NCBI RefSeq assembly: GCF_905475345.1
Contig: NC_066588.1
Coordinates: forward strand, 8,146,001-8,210,000
DNA from: Vespula vulgaris
Taxonomy: Eukaryota > Arthropoda > Insecta > Hymenoptera > Vespidae
Reading direction: 5' to 3'
Length of the DNA stretch: 64,000 nt
Shown here: one piece after another, positions 26,079 to 38,215 of the stretch
Layout of the letters: the number at the start of each line of letters is the position of its first letter
Numbering within the stretch: position 1 is the first letter of the stretch
The notes under the pieces: model-generated
Told to the model about the DNA's origin: nothing
What the model saw: the letters and a program-made list of their open reading frames with translations, nothing else
Database searches by the model: none
Translations under genes and position numbers: made by a program

Positions 26079-26763
26079 TTCAATAATTCAGATATTATGT
26101 CAAATCAATCAATAAAATATCAATATTTTATGTAATAATGATTTTTATTATATAATAGATTATTATATGCATATGATTATACATCGATTATTGTAAATGT
26201 ATATGTATATTTGTATATATATTCGACAATGTTTAACCTATTTACTGTTACTATTCATATTCACATCTATCAAATATATATCCTTTCATTAATTAATTTG
26301 CGATAATTTGCATATATATTTTTATAAATAATCGATAAACGAAAGGTTCATTTCTCTATTCTCGTTTTCTTTTAATATCTGTTATTATTTCATTATATAT
26401 ATAAAAAGTTCACATTATAAGAAATTGTAAATAAATAAGTTTCTAAAAATTTGCAATAAATTTATATTTAAAGAATCATCTTATATAAGAATCATCTGGG
26501 TGTAATAGATCTTCTATATTACAAAATTTGGAAAATAATAAGTCTTCTAGTACAAAATGTACTAACACATTTTAATATAGTCTTGCAAAAAGAATTTTGT
26601 TCAAAAATATGTCTATTTAGCTTTTATTATCTTTTGATTTATAACCTTACAACCGAAATATTATTAGAATTTACCTCTCCTAAATTCTAAAGTATTTACT
26701 TTCTTCTTCGAAAGTATGGCTTAAAACTTGCTTCGTATAGATTGTTAGTTACTTTTACAAGTT

Positions 26764-26862
26764 ATACATATATATATATGTATACACACACACACACACA
26801 CACACACCACACATACGCGCGCGCATACATATGTGTACATGCGCGTGCGTGCTCATGTGTGA
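26764..26862. repeat. Alternating purine-pyrimidine array (TA, CA, CG)
   Basis: TATATA, then (CA)n, then GCGCGCGC, then TATGTGTACATGCGCGTGCGTG. The whole stretch alternates purine and pyrimidine, a composition known to favour left-handed DNA. Confidence 0.85.
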
Positions 26863-27469
26863 ATACGGTATTTTAATTCTAAGAACACTTGAGCGTTTAG
26901 AATTGCATGGATTAATTTGTCCAGAAAAGATTGTTTTAAACTTTAAACTACAAATTTTTCTGTAATTACTAAATTGTTAAGACATAGTAAAAGTAAAGAC
27001 AAATAAGTATTTTACTACTAAATAAGATATTTTTACAATTATTTTACAACTAAATAGGATATCTTAAATATAATATTTCTTTGGCGTTATATATTTATCA
27101 ATGTTACAGAAATATCTGAAATATTTATCTAGAAAATATTTATTGGAATTCGTAAAATTTTTATTATTAACAAGCTCAATAGATAATTTTGGAATAAAAA
27201 ATATCTTACATGTTAAGTCTAGAGTTATAAATAAAATTATCGGAATGATAAGATATTCGAAAGAATAATTTATATTATATATTCTATGTTAATATCCGTT
27301 TACGTAAAATCTAAATTTTAAAAGTAGCGATTAATGATAAAATAAAAGATTGACTCACTTATAGATAGATTGACGAGTTCGAATCTGAAGTTTTCTTAGT
27401 GGACGATTTAAACGAAGAAGAAAAAGTGTCTTCTTTCAGTGTATTGAATTTTGTGAAATTTTTGGAAAA

Positions 27470-30400
27470 ATGAAAGACGGTAATCAAATTATGGCAGAAG
27501 CCCTTAAACAACAAGTACGTTTGTAAAAACTGACATTATATTTTGTAGGTTATGTGTTGTTTTATACTTATTATTCATCTTCATTTATCTTCATTTTTAT
27601 CAATACTATTTTTAAAGAAGCCAAGTGAATCCAATATAAATTTATGCAATGAAATTTTCATAATTCAATATTGAATCTTTGAGTCAAATAAGCAGTTGAT
27701 CATTTGTATTTGTATATGTATATATTATGTCTTGTATCGTAAAAAAAAAAAAATAGATTAAATTAACTTCTTTTTATATTTACTTTCTTTTCATATTTGT
27801 TAGATATTATAGTACAATTTTATATTTGTTAGATATTATATCACATTTTCTAATCAAAATCGTATCTATATTTCTATCATGTTTAAACCAGTTTCCATTA
27901 GATAGTTGAACTCGCTTCTCTCCTCTTAACATTCAAATATTTCATGCTTCTTTTTGAAGGAAATTTCAAAATGATCTATCGACTTCTGACCATTATAATT
28001 TACTTTTTCTCAATAAAATATTAATATTCTTCTGAAATTTTGATCTTATAATAAATATATAATGAATAAAATTTCTTTACTATTATAAACTATATATATA
28101 TATATATATACTCTTCTCTTCGTAATTTATATGATGATGCGAATTGTATGTTAAAGATAATATATTATATTTGGTTAATATTTTTAATGCGCAAATACTA
28201 TGCAAAATTGATTATAATCTTTTTTATCTTACTTTTACGACTCTCATGTTCTTCCCGCGATCCAATGAGTGGTACTTGATCATCATCTTCATAATCCATA
28301 TAAACAAATGACGAATATAATATAAACAAATATAAACAAATTTCACCTTTATTAAAAATTAATTGTCTTAATATAACCTTATTATGAATTCACAAAACAA
28401 GTTAAATACAAATATTTACTGATATGTTCTCTTATTAATATATTAATAATAACAATTTTAATGGAAGTATGACTTATTTCTTTGTTATTCACGTATTATC
28501 TGCGTATAAAGAATTACTTATGACTTTATATACCTTTATGAATGTGATAATAATACATATAGACTTAATATAAAAGCTTATCTTTGCTACTCCTACCGTA
28601 AATCAAATTATCATATTTGTATACATATGTAATGTTTCTCCATACTTTTATAAAAATCTCTTTGTAAAAAATTATAGATAGAATAAACTATATATTTCTA
28701 TAAAATTACTTTTTATTACACATAGCAATGATAATAATATTGATATTATTATGGATTAACTGTTGATTTACATTTTCGTTTTATATATCTATGTATTATT
28801 TGTATGTCTATTTATTTTATAATCTATAATTTTATAGGGACTAGAATATGTTTTTGGTATAATGGGGCATCCAGTGATAGACCTAGCTATAAACATGCAA
28901 TTAATAGGTCTACGATACTTAGGATTCAGAAATGAACAAGCTGCATGTTATGCAGCTCAAGCTTATGGTTATTTAACAAGTAAATACGATTAATCAAACT
29001 CAATACTTATCACATTATATATTTAGAAGATAAAGTTAATAATATTGAAATTCAAATAGAAAAGCCTGCAGTTGTATTATGCGTATCTGGACCAGGTTTA
29101 CTTCATGTTATAGGTGGCATGGCTAATGCACAAATTAATTGTTGGTAAGAATATTTTATAAATGTAATGAAATATTTAAAATTTTAATAATATATTGTAA
29201 AATGTTTAATTAACGAAGTATTTAATAATGAATCATTAAAATTATTATTTAGGCCGCTTTTAGTACTAGGAGGTTCATGTCCTCAAGATCATGAAGGTAT
29301 TGGTGGTTTTCAAGAATGGCCTCAAGTAGAAGCTAGTAAGCCTTATTGTAAATACGCAGCTAGACCATCATCTGCAGCTTTAATTCCTCTTCATGTAGAA
29401 AAGGCAGTACGATATTCAACCTATGGTAGACCAGGTAGATGCACATTATAAATATTATTTTATACTTCTTTTTCTACTATTTAGTACTATTTAGTACTAT
29501 TCTACTATTTTGTACCATTATTTTTATGTTTAAACTATGTATTTAATCTTATATTTTATATTTTATTTAAAGGTGCAACTTACTTAGATTTACCAGCTAC
29601 AATATTAACGGAAAAGGTTGATGAAAATAAAATTGCATTGGTCTTACCTTGCCCTGAACCACCATTGATATTTCCTGACAGTAGACAAATTGAGGAAGCT
29701 GTTAATATGTTAATACAGTCAAAAAGACCATTAGTCATAGTAGGCAAAGGTAAACAATAATTCTGTTTTTAAATTAAAAACTAAAACAATCCTATAAAAA
29801 TAATAATTTTTTAATTATCAATAAAATTGGAATTGTTTTCACGAATAATTAATATCAGGAGCGGCATATGGTCGAGCTGAGCAACAAGTTCGGAAGTTTG
29901 TCCATTTAACAGGAGTTCCTTTTCTTCCAACACCAATGGGAAAAGGAGTTGTTCCAGATACGGATCCATTATGTGTTTCTAGTGCAAGAACATATGCTTT
30001 ACAACAATCTGATGTAATATTATTACTGGGTGCTAGACTCAATTGGATGCTGCATTTTGGGCGTCCACCTCGATTTCAAAGCACTGTAAAAATTATACAG
30101 GTACTGGAATTATTATTAAAGGAAATTAATTTATTATATAGCATTCTGAATTAATTAAATATTTTAAATCAAAATTATTTTAGGTTGATCTTTGCGCAGA
30201 AGAATTGCATAATTCTATTTCATCTGCAGTTGCTATACAAGCTGATATAAGTTCTACTGTGGAGTCTTTAATAAAGGCACTGCTATATCGAAAATGGACA
30301 GTTACTAAAGATTGTCAATGGTGGAATGAACTTAATTCAAAATCAGATAAAAATAAAAAAATTGTGCAGGTACAATTCTATTAAGTATATTATATTATAT

Positions 30401-31363
30401 ATATATATCAATATATTAGTGATAATTGTCTGTGATATTTTTACTTGTAGCAAATGTCCTTGAATAAATCTGTACCATTAAATTATTATGCGACTTTTAA
30501 ATGTATACAAGATTGTATACCAGATGGTAAGTTTCATATTTCAATGGTATGATTTATATTAAGATTTATATTAATGTTATATTTTATTATTTATATAGAT
30601 TGTATAATTTGTTCCGAGGGTGCTAATACAATGGATATCGGGCGTACTATCCTGTTAAATAATTTACCTCGTCATCGCTTAGATGCTGGAACGTTTGGTA
30701 CTATGGGTGTAGGTTTAGGTTTTGCAATTGCAGCTGCTCTATATTGTAAAGACAATATGCCTGGAAAGAGAGTGCTTTGTATCGAAGGAGATAGTGCATT
30801 TGGTTTTTCTGGAATGGAAATTGAAACTATGTTTAGGTAATATGTTTATTCTTTCCTACTGAAGTCTAAGATTTCTAGTAAAATATTTTATCTTTTCAGA
30901 TATCAGTTGCCCATTATTGTTATCATAATAAATAATAATGGTATATATAATGGTTTGGATAATAAAACATTTAAAGAAATACAAATGACTGGTGACCCAA
31001 CACAAGCGTACGTTGTTATATGATTAAACATTGTTAAATATAAATATCTCTTCTAATTAAAAATTTGTGATAAAGGATCCCACCGTATAGCTTAACATCT
31101 GAAACTCATTATGAAAAAATGATAGAAATGTTTGGAAAGAAAGGCCATTTCTGCGTAACTATAGATGAAATTCAGCAAGCATTAAAAGAATCATTTGCAG
31201 TAAGTTGTACTGAAAAATTCCAAACTTATATTATAATATTACTTTAACATAAAATTACATTTTACAGGAATTAAATACGCCAAGTTTAATAAACATAATG
31301 ATTGACCCTCAAGCTGATCGTAAGGAACAAAAATATACTTGGCTCACAGAGTCTAAGCTTTAA
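27470..31363 (+). CDS. Hacl1: 2-hydroxyacyl-CoA lyase 1 (HACL1), peroxisomal, TPP-dependent
   Basis: Cleaves 2-hydroxyacyl-CoAs to formyl-CoA and an aldehyde in alpha-oxidation. Twelve exons: 27470-27514, 28838-28979, 29060-29144, 29253-29434, 29573-29749, 29859-30100, 30184-30369, 30451-30526, 30599-30836, 30900-31007, 31076-31199 and 31268-31363; 566 aa, near the human length. Evidence along the chain: FGIMGHPVID; RNEQAACYAAQA with the Glu that activates thiamine diphosphate; CVSGPGLLHVIGGMANA; GKGAAYGRAE; FLPTPMGKGVVPD; LLGARLNWMLHFG; SEGANTMDIGRTI; LDAGTFGTMGVGLGFAIAAA. The TPP/Mg motif is GDSAFGFSG followed by NNNGIYNG, the GDS variant also found in human HACL1. It ends TESKL, a canonical PTS1 peroxisomal signal. 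The first exon is tiny (15 codons) and separated by a 1.3-kb intron; its start is supported by family-like QIMAEALKQQ. Confidence 0.97.
27515..28837 (+). other. First intron of HACL1
   Basis: A 1.3-kb AT-rich intron with a short (TA)n run near 28090-28111. I saw no exon or RNA gene in it. Confidence 0.8.
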
Positions 31364-31470
31364 AATATCAATTTATCAAATTTTTAATCATAATTTTAAG
31401 ATAATGAATTACTAGGTTTTATCATGGGAAATACATGGAAATATTTACATGTCAAATATAAAATTATAGT

Positions 31471-31476
31471 TTTATT
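31471..31476 (-). terminator. Poly(A) signal of the small minus-strand gene
   Basis: AATAAA on the minus strand, 65 nt past the stop codon at 31541. It lies 108 nt after the HACL1 stop on the other strand, so the two convergent 3' UTRs are likely to overlap. Confidence 0.45.
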
Positions 31477-31540
31477 TACATTATAAAAAAAAAGGTAAAA
31501 AAAACTGTAATGTTACAATATAATTATTTACTTGCATAAA

Positions 31541-31938
31541 TTATTCGTTATCTTTTAAAATCTTTGAAAATTTATTTATAACTGGGGTAAGAGGATCTAC
31601 CATATCTGATCCACTCTTACTTGTACTATCATTAATATTACTTTCTTCATATATTTCCTCTTCAATAGCAGATAAATCTATACCTTTTTTGTCTACTATT
31701 TTTAGTAAATTTTGATTTGTTCGTATGACTGCTGTACTGAAATCTCCATTATCTTTTACAAGATCATTTATTATATCCAATTCTTTCTTTCTACAAATTA
31801 AAGAACATTATATTAAGAAATGTTAACAATATTACATATAATTTTATATTATTACATTTTTAATGTAATATTCCAAATGTCTTCCAATGTTTCTTCAATT
31901 AATACTTCAATATCACTTCTTCCTTTAAATATAGACAT
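31541..31938 (-). CDS. Small two-exon gene, 110 aa, unrecognised
   Basis: Exons 31856-31938 (83 nt) and 31541-31790 (250 nt) join in phase 2 through consensus splice sites (GTAATA donor, TTTGTAG acceptor). The result is MSIFKGRSDIEVLIEETL...ILKDNE. The protein is acidic, highly charged and probably mostly helical: alternating Leu/Ile heptad-like positions in DIEVLIEETLEDIW and KIKKELDIINDLVKD suggest a coiled coil. There is no signal peptide, membrane segment or Cys motif. Pieces that could serve in a search are TAVIRTNQNLLKIVDKKGID and PLTPVINKFSKILK. It is convergent with HACL1 (178 bp between stops) and divergent from FAF2. I do not recognise the family. Clean splicing and its own poly(A) signal argue that it is real. 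Confidence 0.7.
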
Positions 31939-33005
31939 CTTTCTAAACAAGCAAATATGAAATTAAATAATATTCTTTTTATGTTACATGAAAATAAAAA
32001 TTATATATATATTATAACACACACACGCACACACATATATCAATTATAGATGATATAAAAGGTAAACAATTGAGGTTAATGTATATCAAAACATAGAAAA
32101 AATTTATAATGATATATAATTACTTGTATCTTTTATAAAATTTCCGGAATTTATTAAAAATATTAAATAATCTCAATTTGTTACTTAAAAATGTCAAGAA
32201 ATAGCTCCCAGCATTTTCATCACTATTATAAGTTTAAAATACAACAAAACAGATATGCATGAAAGTTCCCGCCATTTTTTATAATAGAAAAGAACTATCT
32301 GTTTAGTATTACTATTAATGCAAATTAGAAATACAGTATGACTCATACAACTAAGAATAACTATTTCAAGAAAATATTCATTGATAATAGCCAATCAGTT
32401 TATTAAGAAATTTAAAAATGTTATTGGTTACCCACAATAGGATCATAATAGTTTTCTTTGTTAAAAATATATCAAAGTATTTGCTAAGATTCTTCTTTCA
32501 TTTCAATCTTTTTTAAAAATTATCAACAGAGCGTTTATCTTACTTGATATTTTGAACTTCCTTTTTATTGATAATCTAAAAGAAAAAAATTTACTTTTAG
32601 GAAACGTCATTTATGAATTGTAATAATGATCTACCAATAACAATATAGGAGTTTGCTGATTGGTCATCTCTCAGTGTGCAAGGATATGACGTCACTTGTA
32701 GTCGTGTCGCATGAAAGAGAACCTTGAAATTGTAAATTATCGTAAAGAGACATGACATCGAAAACATTCGGCGGAAAGCAAAGAAATGAGACGAAACGTA
32801 TTGTAACGATAATAAGTGGAAAACCATAAAACTTGCGATAAATAAATTAAAAGTTAAATTTCTTTGTATCGCTCTACAAATGTTCGCACAGTTTTTTCGA
32901 TATTTTGATCGTACACTTATTCTTTGTATCAGCTGATGAATTTGCTATAACGAGAAGAAAGTTTTTAAAAATTCATATTTACATTTCATCGACATAAATA
33001 TTGTC
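31939..33005. other. Divergent upstream region of the small gene and FAF2
   Basis: About 1 kb, AT-rich on the left, with a (CA)n patch near 32017-32034. More mixed sequence at 32640-32760 carries CCAAT-box and CRE-like sites. No gene is seen; short open frames at 32194-32394 and 32597-32827 have no supporting features. Confidence 0.65.
32659..32694. promoter_or_regulatory. Inverted CCAAT box and CRE palindrome upstream of FAF2
   Basis: ATTGG (32659-32663, inverted CCAAT) and a perfect TGACGTCA (32687-32694) lie 24 bp apart, about 310 bp before the FAF2 start. Both are well-known promoter elements (NF-Y and CREB/ATF). Function is inferred; housekeeping promoters often carry this pair. Confidence 0.45.
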
Positions 33006-34908
33006 ATGGCAGACCTCCTGGAGGAATTAAACGGTGATCAGACTGAAAAAGTTATTCAGTTTCAGGTAGAAGAATATATTATGCTTTATTACAATCCAAA
33101 ATATTATTCCTATTGTATTATAATGTATCAATTATTTTTAGGATTTGACAGGCATAGAAGATTTATCTGTCTGTAGAGATGTTTTGCAAAGGCATAATTG
33201 GAATTTGGAAGTGGCTGTTCAGGTATTTGTGAATATCTTTCAAGTAAGATATTTTTTATCGTCCATGATGATAAATGTATTATATTATGTTAGGAACAAT
33301 TGAATTTATATGAAGGACGTCCGTCAATGTATGCACAAGATTCAAGATCTAGGCCACCACAAGTCGTTGATGACAGTAGTTCTAGAATATATTTTAACCA
33401 TGCAAGTAGTTCGAGTGGTGGAGGCGGTGGTCTTCTACCTTATATCTTTTCTATGTGTTATAATATAGTTTGGAGTATCTTGCAGCTAGGTTTAGCAATA
33501 TTTAGGTCAGAAGTCAGGCCCAGTACGTATAACATGAATATAGTAGAAACATGAAGTTAGCGTGTATAAAACAATATATTTTGTTCTTCAAGTTTCTTCT
33601 GATCCAGTGGAAGATGTAATGACATTCATTAGATCATATGAGGAACGTTATGGCAACGTCCATCCTGTATTTTATCAGGGTTCTTACAGTCAAGCTCTAT
33701 CTGATGCCAAACAAGAGTTAAGATTTTTATTAGTTTATTTACAAAAAGATGAGGCCCAAGATACTGATCAATGGTGCAGGTAAAGTTTGTAGTAATTAAT
33801 AGTAGTAACAATTTATAATATATGTATAACAAATAAGAAAGAGCAAACTATATATAAGTGAATTGCTTTTTGTATGGTTAACGTCAAACAAACTTTTACT
33901 CTAGAAATACATTGAATGATCCTGAAGTTATACGATTTATAAATACTCATACATTATTTTGGGCTTGTAATGTACAATCTGGAGAAGGCTATAAAGTTGC
34001 AGAATCTCTTAAATCTGGCTCTTATCCTTTCTTGGCTATTATTGTTTTGAAAGACAATCGAATGACAATAGTTGGACGGTACGTAGCAGCAATTGAATTC
34101 TTAAAAAATATAAAACTTCATTTTTCATAGAATATAGCCAATAGATATTCTAAAAACATGATTTTATAGGATGGAAGGTACACCATCTTCTGCTGATTTA
34201 ATATCACGTTTACAAACAATTATTCAACAGAATGAAATTAATTTAATTCAAGCACGTCAAGATAGGTAAATTAACTTTTAAATTGATCATGTAATTGGCT
34301 AATTAGAAAAGTAATAAAATTCTATATGATTATTTTTGTATTACAGAGCAGAACGCAGTGCTGCACAGTCATTACGTCAACAGCAAGATCGTGCATATGA
34401 AGAATCATTACGTGCTGATCAGGAAAAAGATCGTAGAAGAGAGGAAGAACGTAGGGCTCGAGAAGAACAAGAGGCACGTGAAAAGGAACAATTAAATGCG
34501 CAAGAACAGGAAATAGAAAGAATTCGTCTTGAAAAAGAACTTACTGTTCACAAAATACCTATGGAACCTGAACCTGCTAATCCTAATGCTTGTCATTTAC
34601 AAATTAAATTGGGTGAAAGGACAATGAAAAGGCGATTCCTTATGTCTGACACAATTGAAGTAATGCGATATTTACTTTTTTAAAACTAAACATTTAGCTT
34701 AATTTCTCAAGAATAATGTCAATGATTAATATTTAATTTACAGGACGTATATCATTGGATATTTAGTCAACCGGATTCCCCTGCAAGTTTTGAGATAACA
34801 ACGAGTTATCCTAAAAGAATCCTATATCCATGCAGAGATATTTCAACTTTATCATCAGCTGGCTTAACCCATAGAGAAGTTTTGCATGTTAATGATTTAG
34901 CTGACTAA
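33006..34908 (+). CDS. Faf2: FAS-associated factor 2 / UBXD8, ER and lipid-droplet p97 adaptor
   Basis: Recruits p97/VCP to ubiquitinated ER-associated degradation substrates and to lipid droplets. Exons: 33006-33065, 33142-33222, 33294-33522, 33593-33779, 33905-34078, 34170-34265, 34347-34659 and 34744-34908; 434 aa, slightly shorter than human. Domains: UBA at about residues 8-47 (VIQFQDLTGIEDLSVCRDVL, HNWNLEVAVQEQLNLYEG); hydrophobic hairpin at about 92-116 (LLPYIFSMCYNIVWSILQLG); UAS thioredoxin-like domain with HPVFYQGSYSQALSDAKQEL and FLLVYLQKDEAQDTDQWCRN; Arg/Glu-rich coiled coil RADQEKDRRREEERRAREE; C-terminal UBX domain (ACHLQIKLGERTMKRRFLM ... GLTHREVLHVNDLAD). A Gly-rich SSSSGGGGG precedes the hairpin. 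All phases fit. The family order UBA-hairpin-UAS-coil-UBX is complete. Confidence 0.97.
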
Positions 34909-37211
34909 CCTTGATTAATAATTCAATAATTCATTCTTAATATTTTAAGTATCATTCCGATAAAAGAATGATACTATCACAAGAGGAACTTATCAAAAGA
35001 TTATAATGTGTGTGTATATATATATATATATTATATTTGATATGTATATATATATATATATATTTGATACATTCTAGTATTTTATGTAAAGTTCAGTCTA
35101 CTGAGATGAGAAAATAGTTATAAAAGAATGTCATTGTATGAACAATATGATACAAAGATAAGTATTGAAAAGGTGTTCATTGTGTTATAATTTTGGAGAG
35201 AATTGTTGGTATTAAAAAATGGTGGCCATAAGTAATATGTTCATTAAAATATATAACTAGAAAAAGATTGAATTTTGTTTAAAAAGTTTAAAAAGTAGGA
35301 AACAAAAACATACCCGTTTTTGTTTAAGAACAAACAAATGTGCATTATATTTTGCTTGAGATAATTTATATATTAATGAAGTAAAGTATTTTAAATCCTT
35401 ATGCGTTACTACGTGATCAAAAAAATTTATAAAATGTATGATTTGTGTACAATTGAAGAAAAAAAAATCTTTTAAATTGCATTAGTCGTGCATAAAACAT
35501 AAGACTATGTAACGCAAATGGCATTTTATAAAAATAAAGAATATCTTCATCTAAATGCAATTTGGAAAAAGGGATAATGAGATAATACACATTATATTTT
35601 ATTTTACTAAAGTAAAAGTAAATTTAGTATTTAATTGGCATTTATACTATTATGTACAAAAACAATGCTAACACCATTGGTTTTATTGCATTTAAATATA
35701 ATTTAATAAATCTACAACATTTCTATGCAGATAAAAATGTTATTGAAACAAAACTAACTGTACTGCATACAAAGATTTATCCGCATGGCTATGTACATAT
35801 ATTAATTTACTAGAAAGCAGAATGTTTAAGAAAAATATAATTTATTTTGTAGCTTTGTATATTGGTTGTTTAAACCAAAGAAAAATTAAACAATTAGAAT
35901 CTATTTAAGTAATTAATTCTGTATTTGACATAACAATGTTACTTTTTTTTATGTTGACCTTTTCTTGAATTTTTTTTTGATTTATACAAAATATGAAAGT
36001 ATAAATGAATGAATAAGTTAAATCTTTATAAATTATTACTGTGCAAAAGATCATATTGAATGGAATAGATTTGCATTCCTGACAGTTGTGTATGGTTTAC
36101 TTAATGAAAAAGAGACTAATAATATTAATAGAGAAAGAGGAACAAATGCGATATATAAACTTAAAAAAAAATACTTTTGTGTGTGTAAATATTTCATATA
36201 TTCATTTTTTTTACATTCTTGCTTTCTACTGTTTAAAATATTTTATGTATACGTAAGTATATAAATTTTCATAACTATTATAAGTACAATTGATATTTGG
36301 GAAAAACACCATATTTGATATCCATGAAATTGATTTGAAAATTATATCAATTGCAAAATAAAATTTATAAAAAGATAATTAACATAATTTGACTTTTTGT
36401 TATTATCAAAATAATGCGCATAAGGATATTAAAATAAATTTTCAGTATCTTTTCATTATCCAAGATTTAACAATAATACTACTGATTTATCGATATATGA
36501 AATTATGTTGCAACATTAGAAATGCTTTGTATTATATAAAGTTGTGCGTAACTCATATTACAGAAATCTTAAGGTTATAATATTTTTTACATTTGACGCA
36601 ATTCAATTAATATATCCTTTCTCAAATTTCTAGTCTTGTTGCACATAAACATACTTTGCAATTGATATTTTATCCTTAAAAAAAAAATGATTTATATATT
36701 AAAATATGAAATGTTAATAAACACCCATCTATTTAAATGATGTAATTTTCTGACATTTATAGTATTTCCCATGTACGTATTGTAATTTTATATGATAAAG
36801 GTAAGAATGATTTTTCTTACAAAATTAATTAAAGTAAAAATAAAAAGAAATGAAAAAAAAAAATAAAAGATGAGAAAAATGTATACTAAATAATACGTGG
36901 CTAAATATTAAGAAAATGCCATAATATATAATTCAATACTTTAGCAAAATGATATTTATTTTAATCAAGAAAAATGTGGAAGCTATAAATTGTAAAATTT
37001 AAATAGTTATGAACCTTGTCATATCAAATATTTTTATATATTTAATATCAAGCACTCCTGTTTTTGATTTCACAATGTATTGCAATTAAAATTGTAAACT
37101 TGATCAAGAATACAATACAAAGGCAATGAATATTTCATTTAATCAAATATTTCATCTTCATTGCATAAGACTGCTAAAAAAAAACTAATAGAAGATGTAC
37201 TTTTTCATATC
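34909..37211. other. Convergent 3' region of FAF2 and the RIOK3-like gene
   Basis: 2.3 kb of AT-rich DNA, probably 3' UTRs plus spacer. Two (TA)n runs lie at about 35013-35062 and an AATAAA on the plus strand at 35533. No kinase-domain coding sequence is visible on either strand here, which matters for the RIOK3-like gene that ends at 37212. Confidence 0.7.
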
Positions 37212-38215
37212 TTATTTGGAATGAGGTCTTGTCTTTGCTTTTTCTTTTGACCATTGTGCATGACTGTGAGCACGCAAACTATTAAATACTTTATTATTTA
37301 ATTTTACATCAAATCCACCTGTATCTCCTGTGTCAATACCAGGTGGAAATTGTAAAACCCTGCATGCATTTATCCTTGAAGACATTAACATATCATGCTT
37401 TGTTACAATTTGTGATCCTTCACCTACTTTTTTATAGCCACAACGAGGTATCGAAGCATACTCCTTTTCTATACTCTAAAATATTTAAAAACATTTACTT
37501 ATCATCACTGCAATTAGAAGGCGATATAATGTATAACTTCTCTAAATATAATATTTGAGAAATAGCTTTGTAATTATTTGAAATACCTTTTGTTACCTAT
37601 AAATAAAATCCATCACATATGTATTTACTTACTACAAAACGGTCAAAGTCTTTATTTGTATCATCGGTATCTGTTTTTCTTTCGTCTGGTTCCTCAAATG
37701 AAGACATTCGATATTTAGAATATGAAATATTTACTATAATGGAAAATGAAAAAATTAATATAAATTAATAAAATTTAATATAAATTAAGGTAATATGAAT
37801 GTGACAGAGAGAGAGATATATATATATATATAGATATATATGTGTAAATTATAACCTTTAGAATCACGATTAACCTTTGTTTCAGTACGCTTTAACATCA
37901 TGTCATATTCTCGATTATATTGAGCTTGTAGCATTTGTGCAATTACTTCATCGCTGTCTGTATCGTTTGATTCATATGTATCATATATCTCTGTAATCGG
38001 CTCTTCTTTTAAAGAATCTTTATATTTCTTCAATTCTCTATGTACAAAAATATAATATAAAATAAAATATACGTACATTCTGGTTGAAATAAATAGATTT
38101 TTATATATATTAACAATTACTTTTCCTGTAAGCTTTTTGCAAGTTGGTCAGAAGTTATCTCCAACAAACTGACAGGATCTTCTATTGATTGAATTTTTCT
38201 CCATGGTGAAGTCAT
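37212..38215 (-). CDS. RIOK3 N-terminal-like protein lacking the RIO kinase domain
   Basis: Four exons, 38121-38215, 37856-38037, 37633-37733 and 37212-37475, phases 2, 1 and 0, encode 213 aa from ATG 38215 (MTSPWRKIQSIEDP). The sequence follows the non-catalytic N-terminus of RIO kinase 3: SDQLAKSLQEK, then DEVIAQMLQAQYNREYDMML, then VNRDSKVNISYSKYR, an acidic patch, then IVTKHDMLMSSRINACRV, and finally GGFDVKLNNKVFNSLRAHSH. In RIOK3 the kinase domain would follow directly. Here the frame stops after AKTRPHSK. No donor splice site near the stop and no further exon within 2.3 kb continue it. So this is either a stand-alone N-terminal paralogue or split product, or a gene that lost its kinase part. 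RIOK3 family identity is confident; function without a kinase is unknown. (TA)n runs lie in the second intron. Confidence 0.85.

Larger units (their letters stand above)
23584..27469. other. Intergenic region between the SLC17 and HACL1 genes
   Basis: These genes are divergently oriented, so both promoters and the missing SLC17 first exon(s) should be here. The DNA is AT-rich. A compound TTA/CTA microsatellite lies at 25905-26078 and a CA/CG-type array at 26764-26862. No further gene is supported. The open frames at 25854-26135 simply translate the microsatellite into poly-Leu or poly-Tyr. Confidence 0.65.

Noticed and set aside
25854..26135. Plus-strand frames encoding poly-Leu, poly-Tyr and poly-Thr
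   Set aside because: Pure translation of the (TTA)n/(CTA)n microsatellite.
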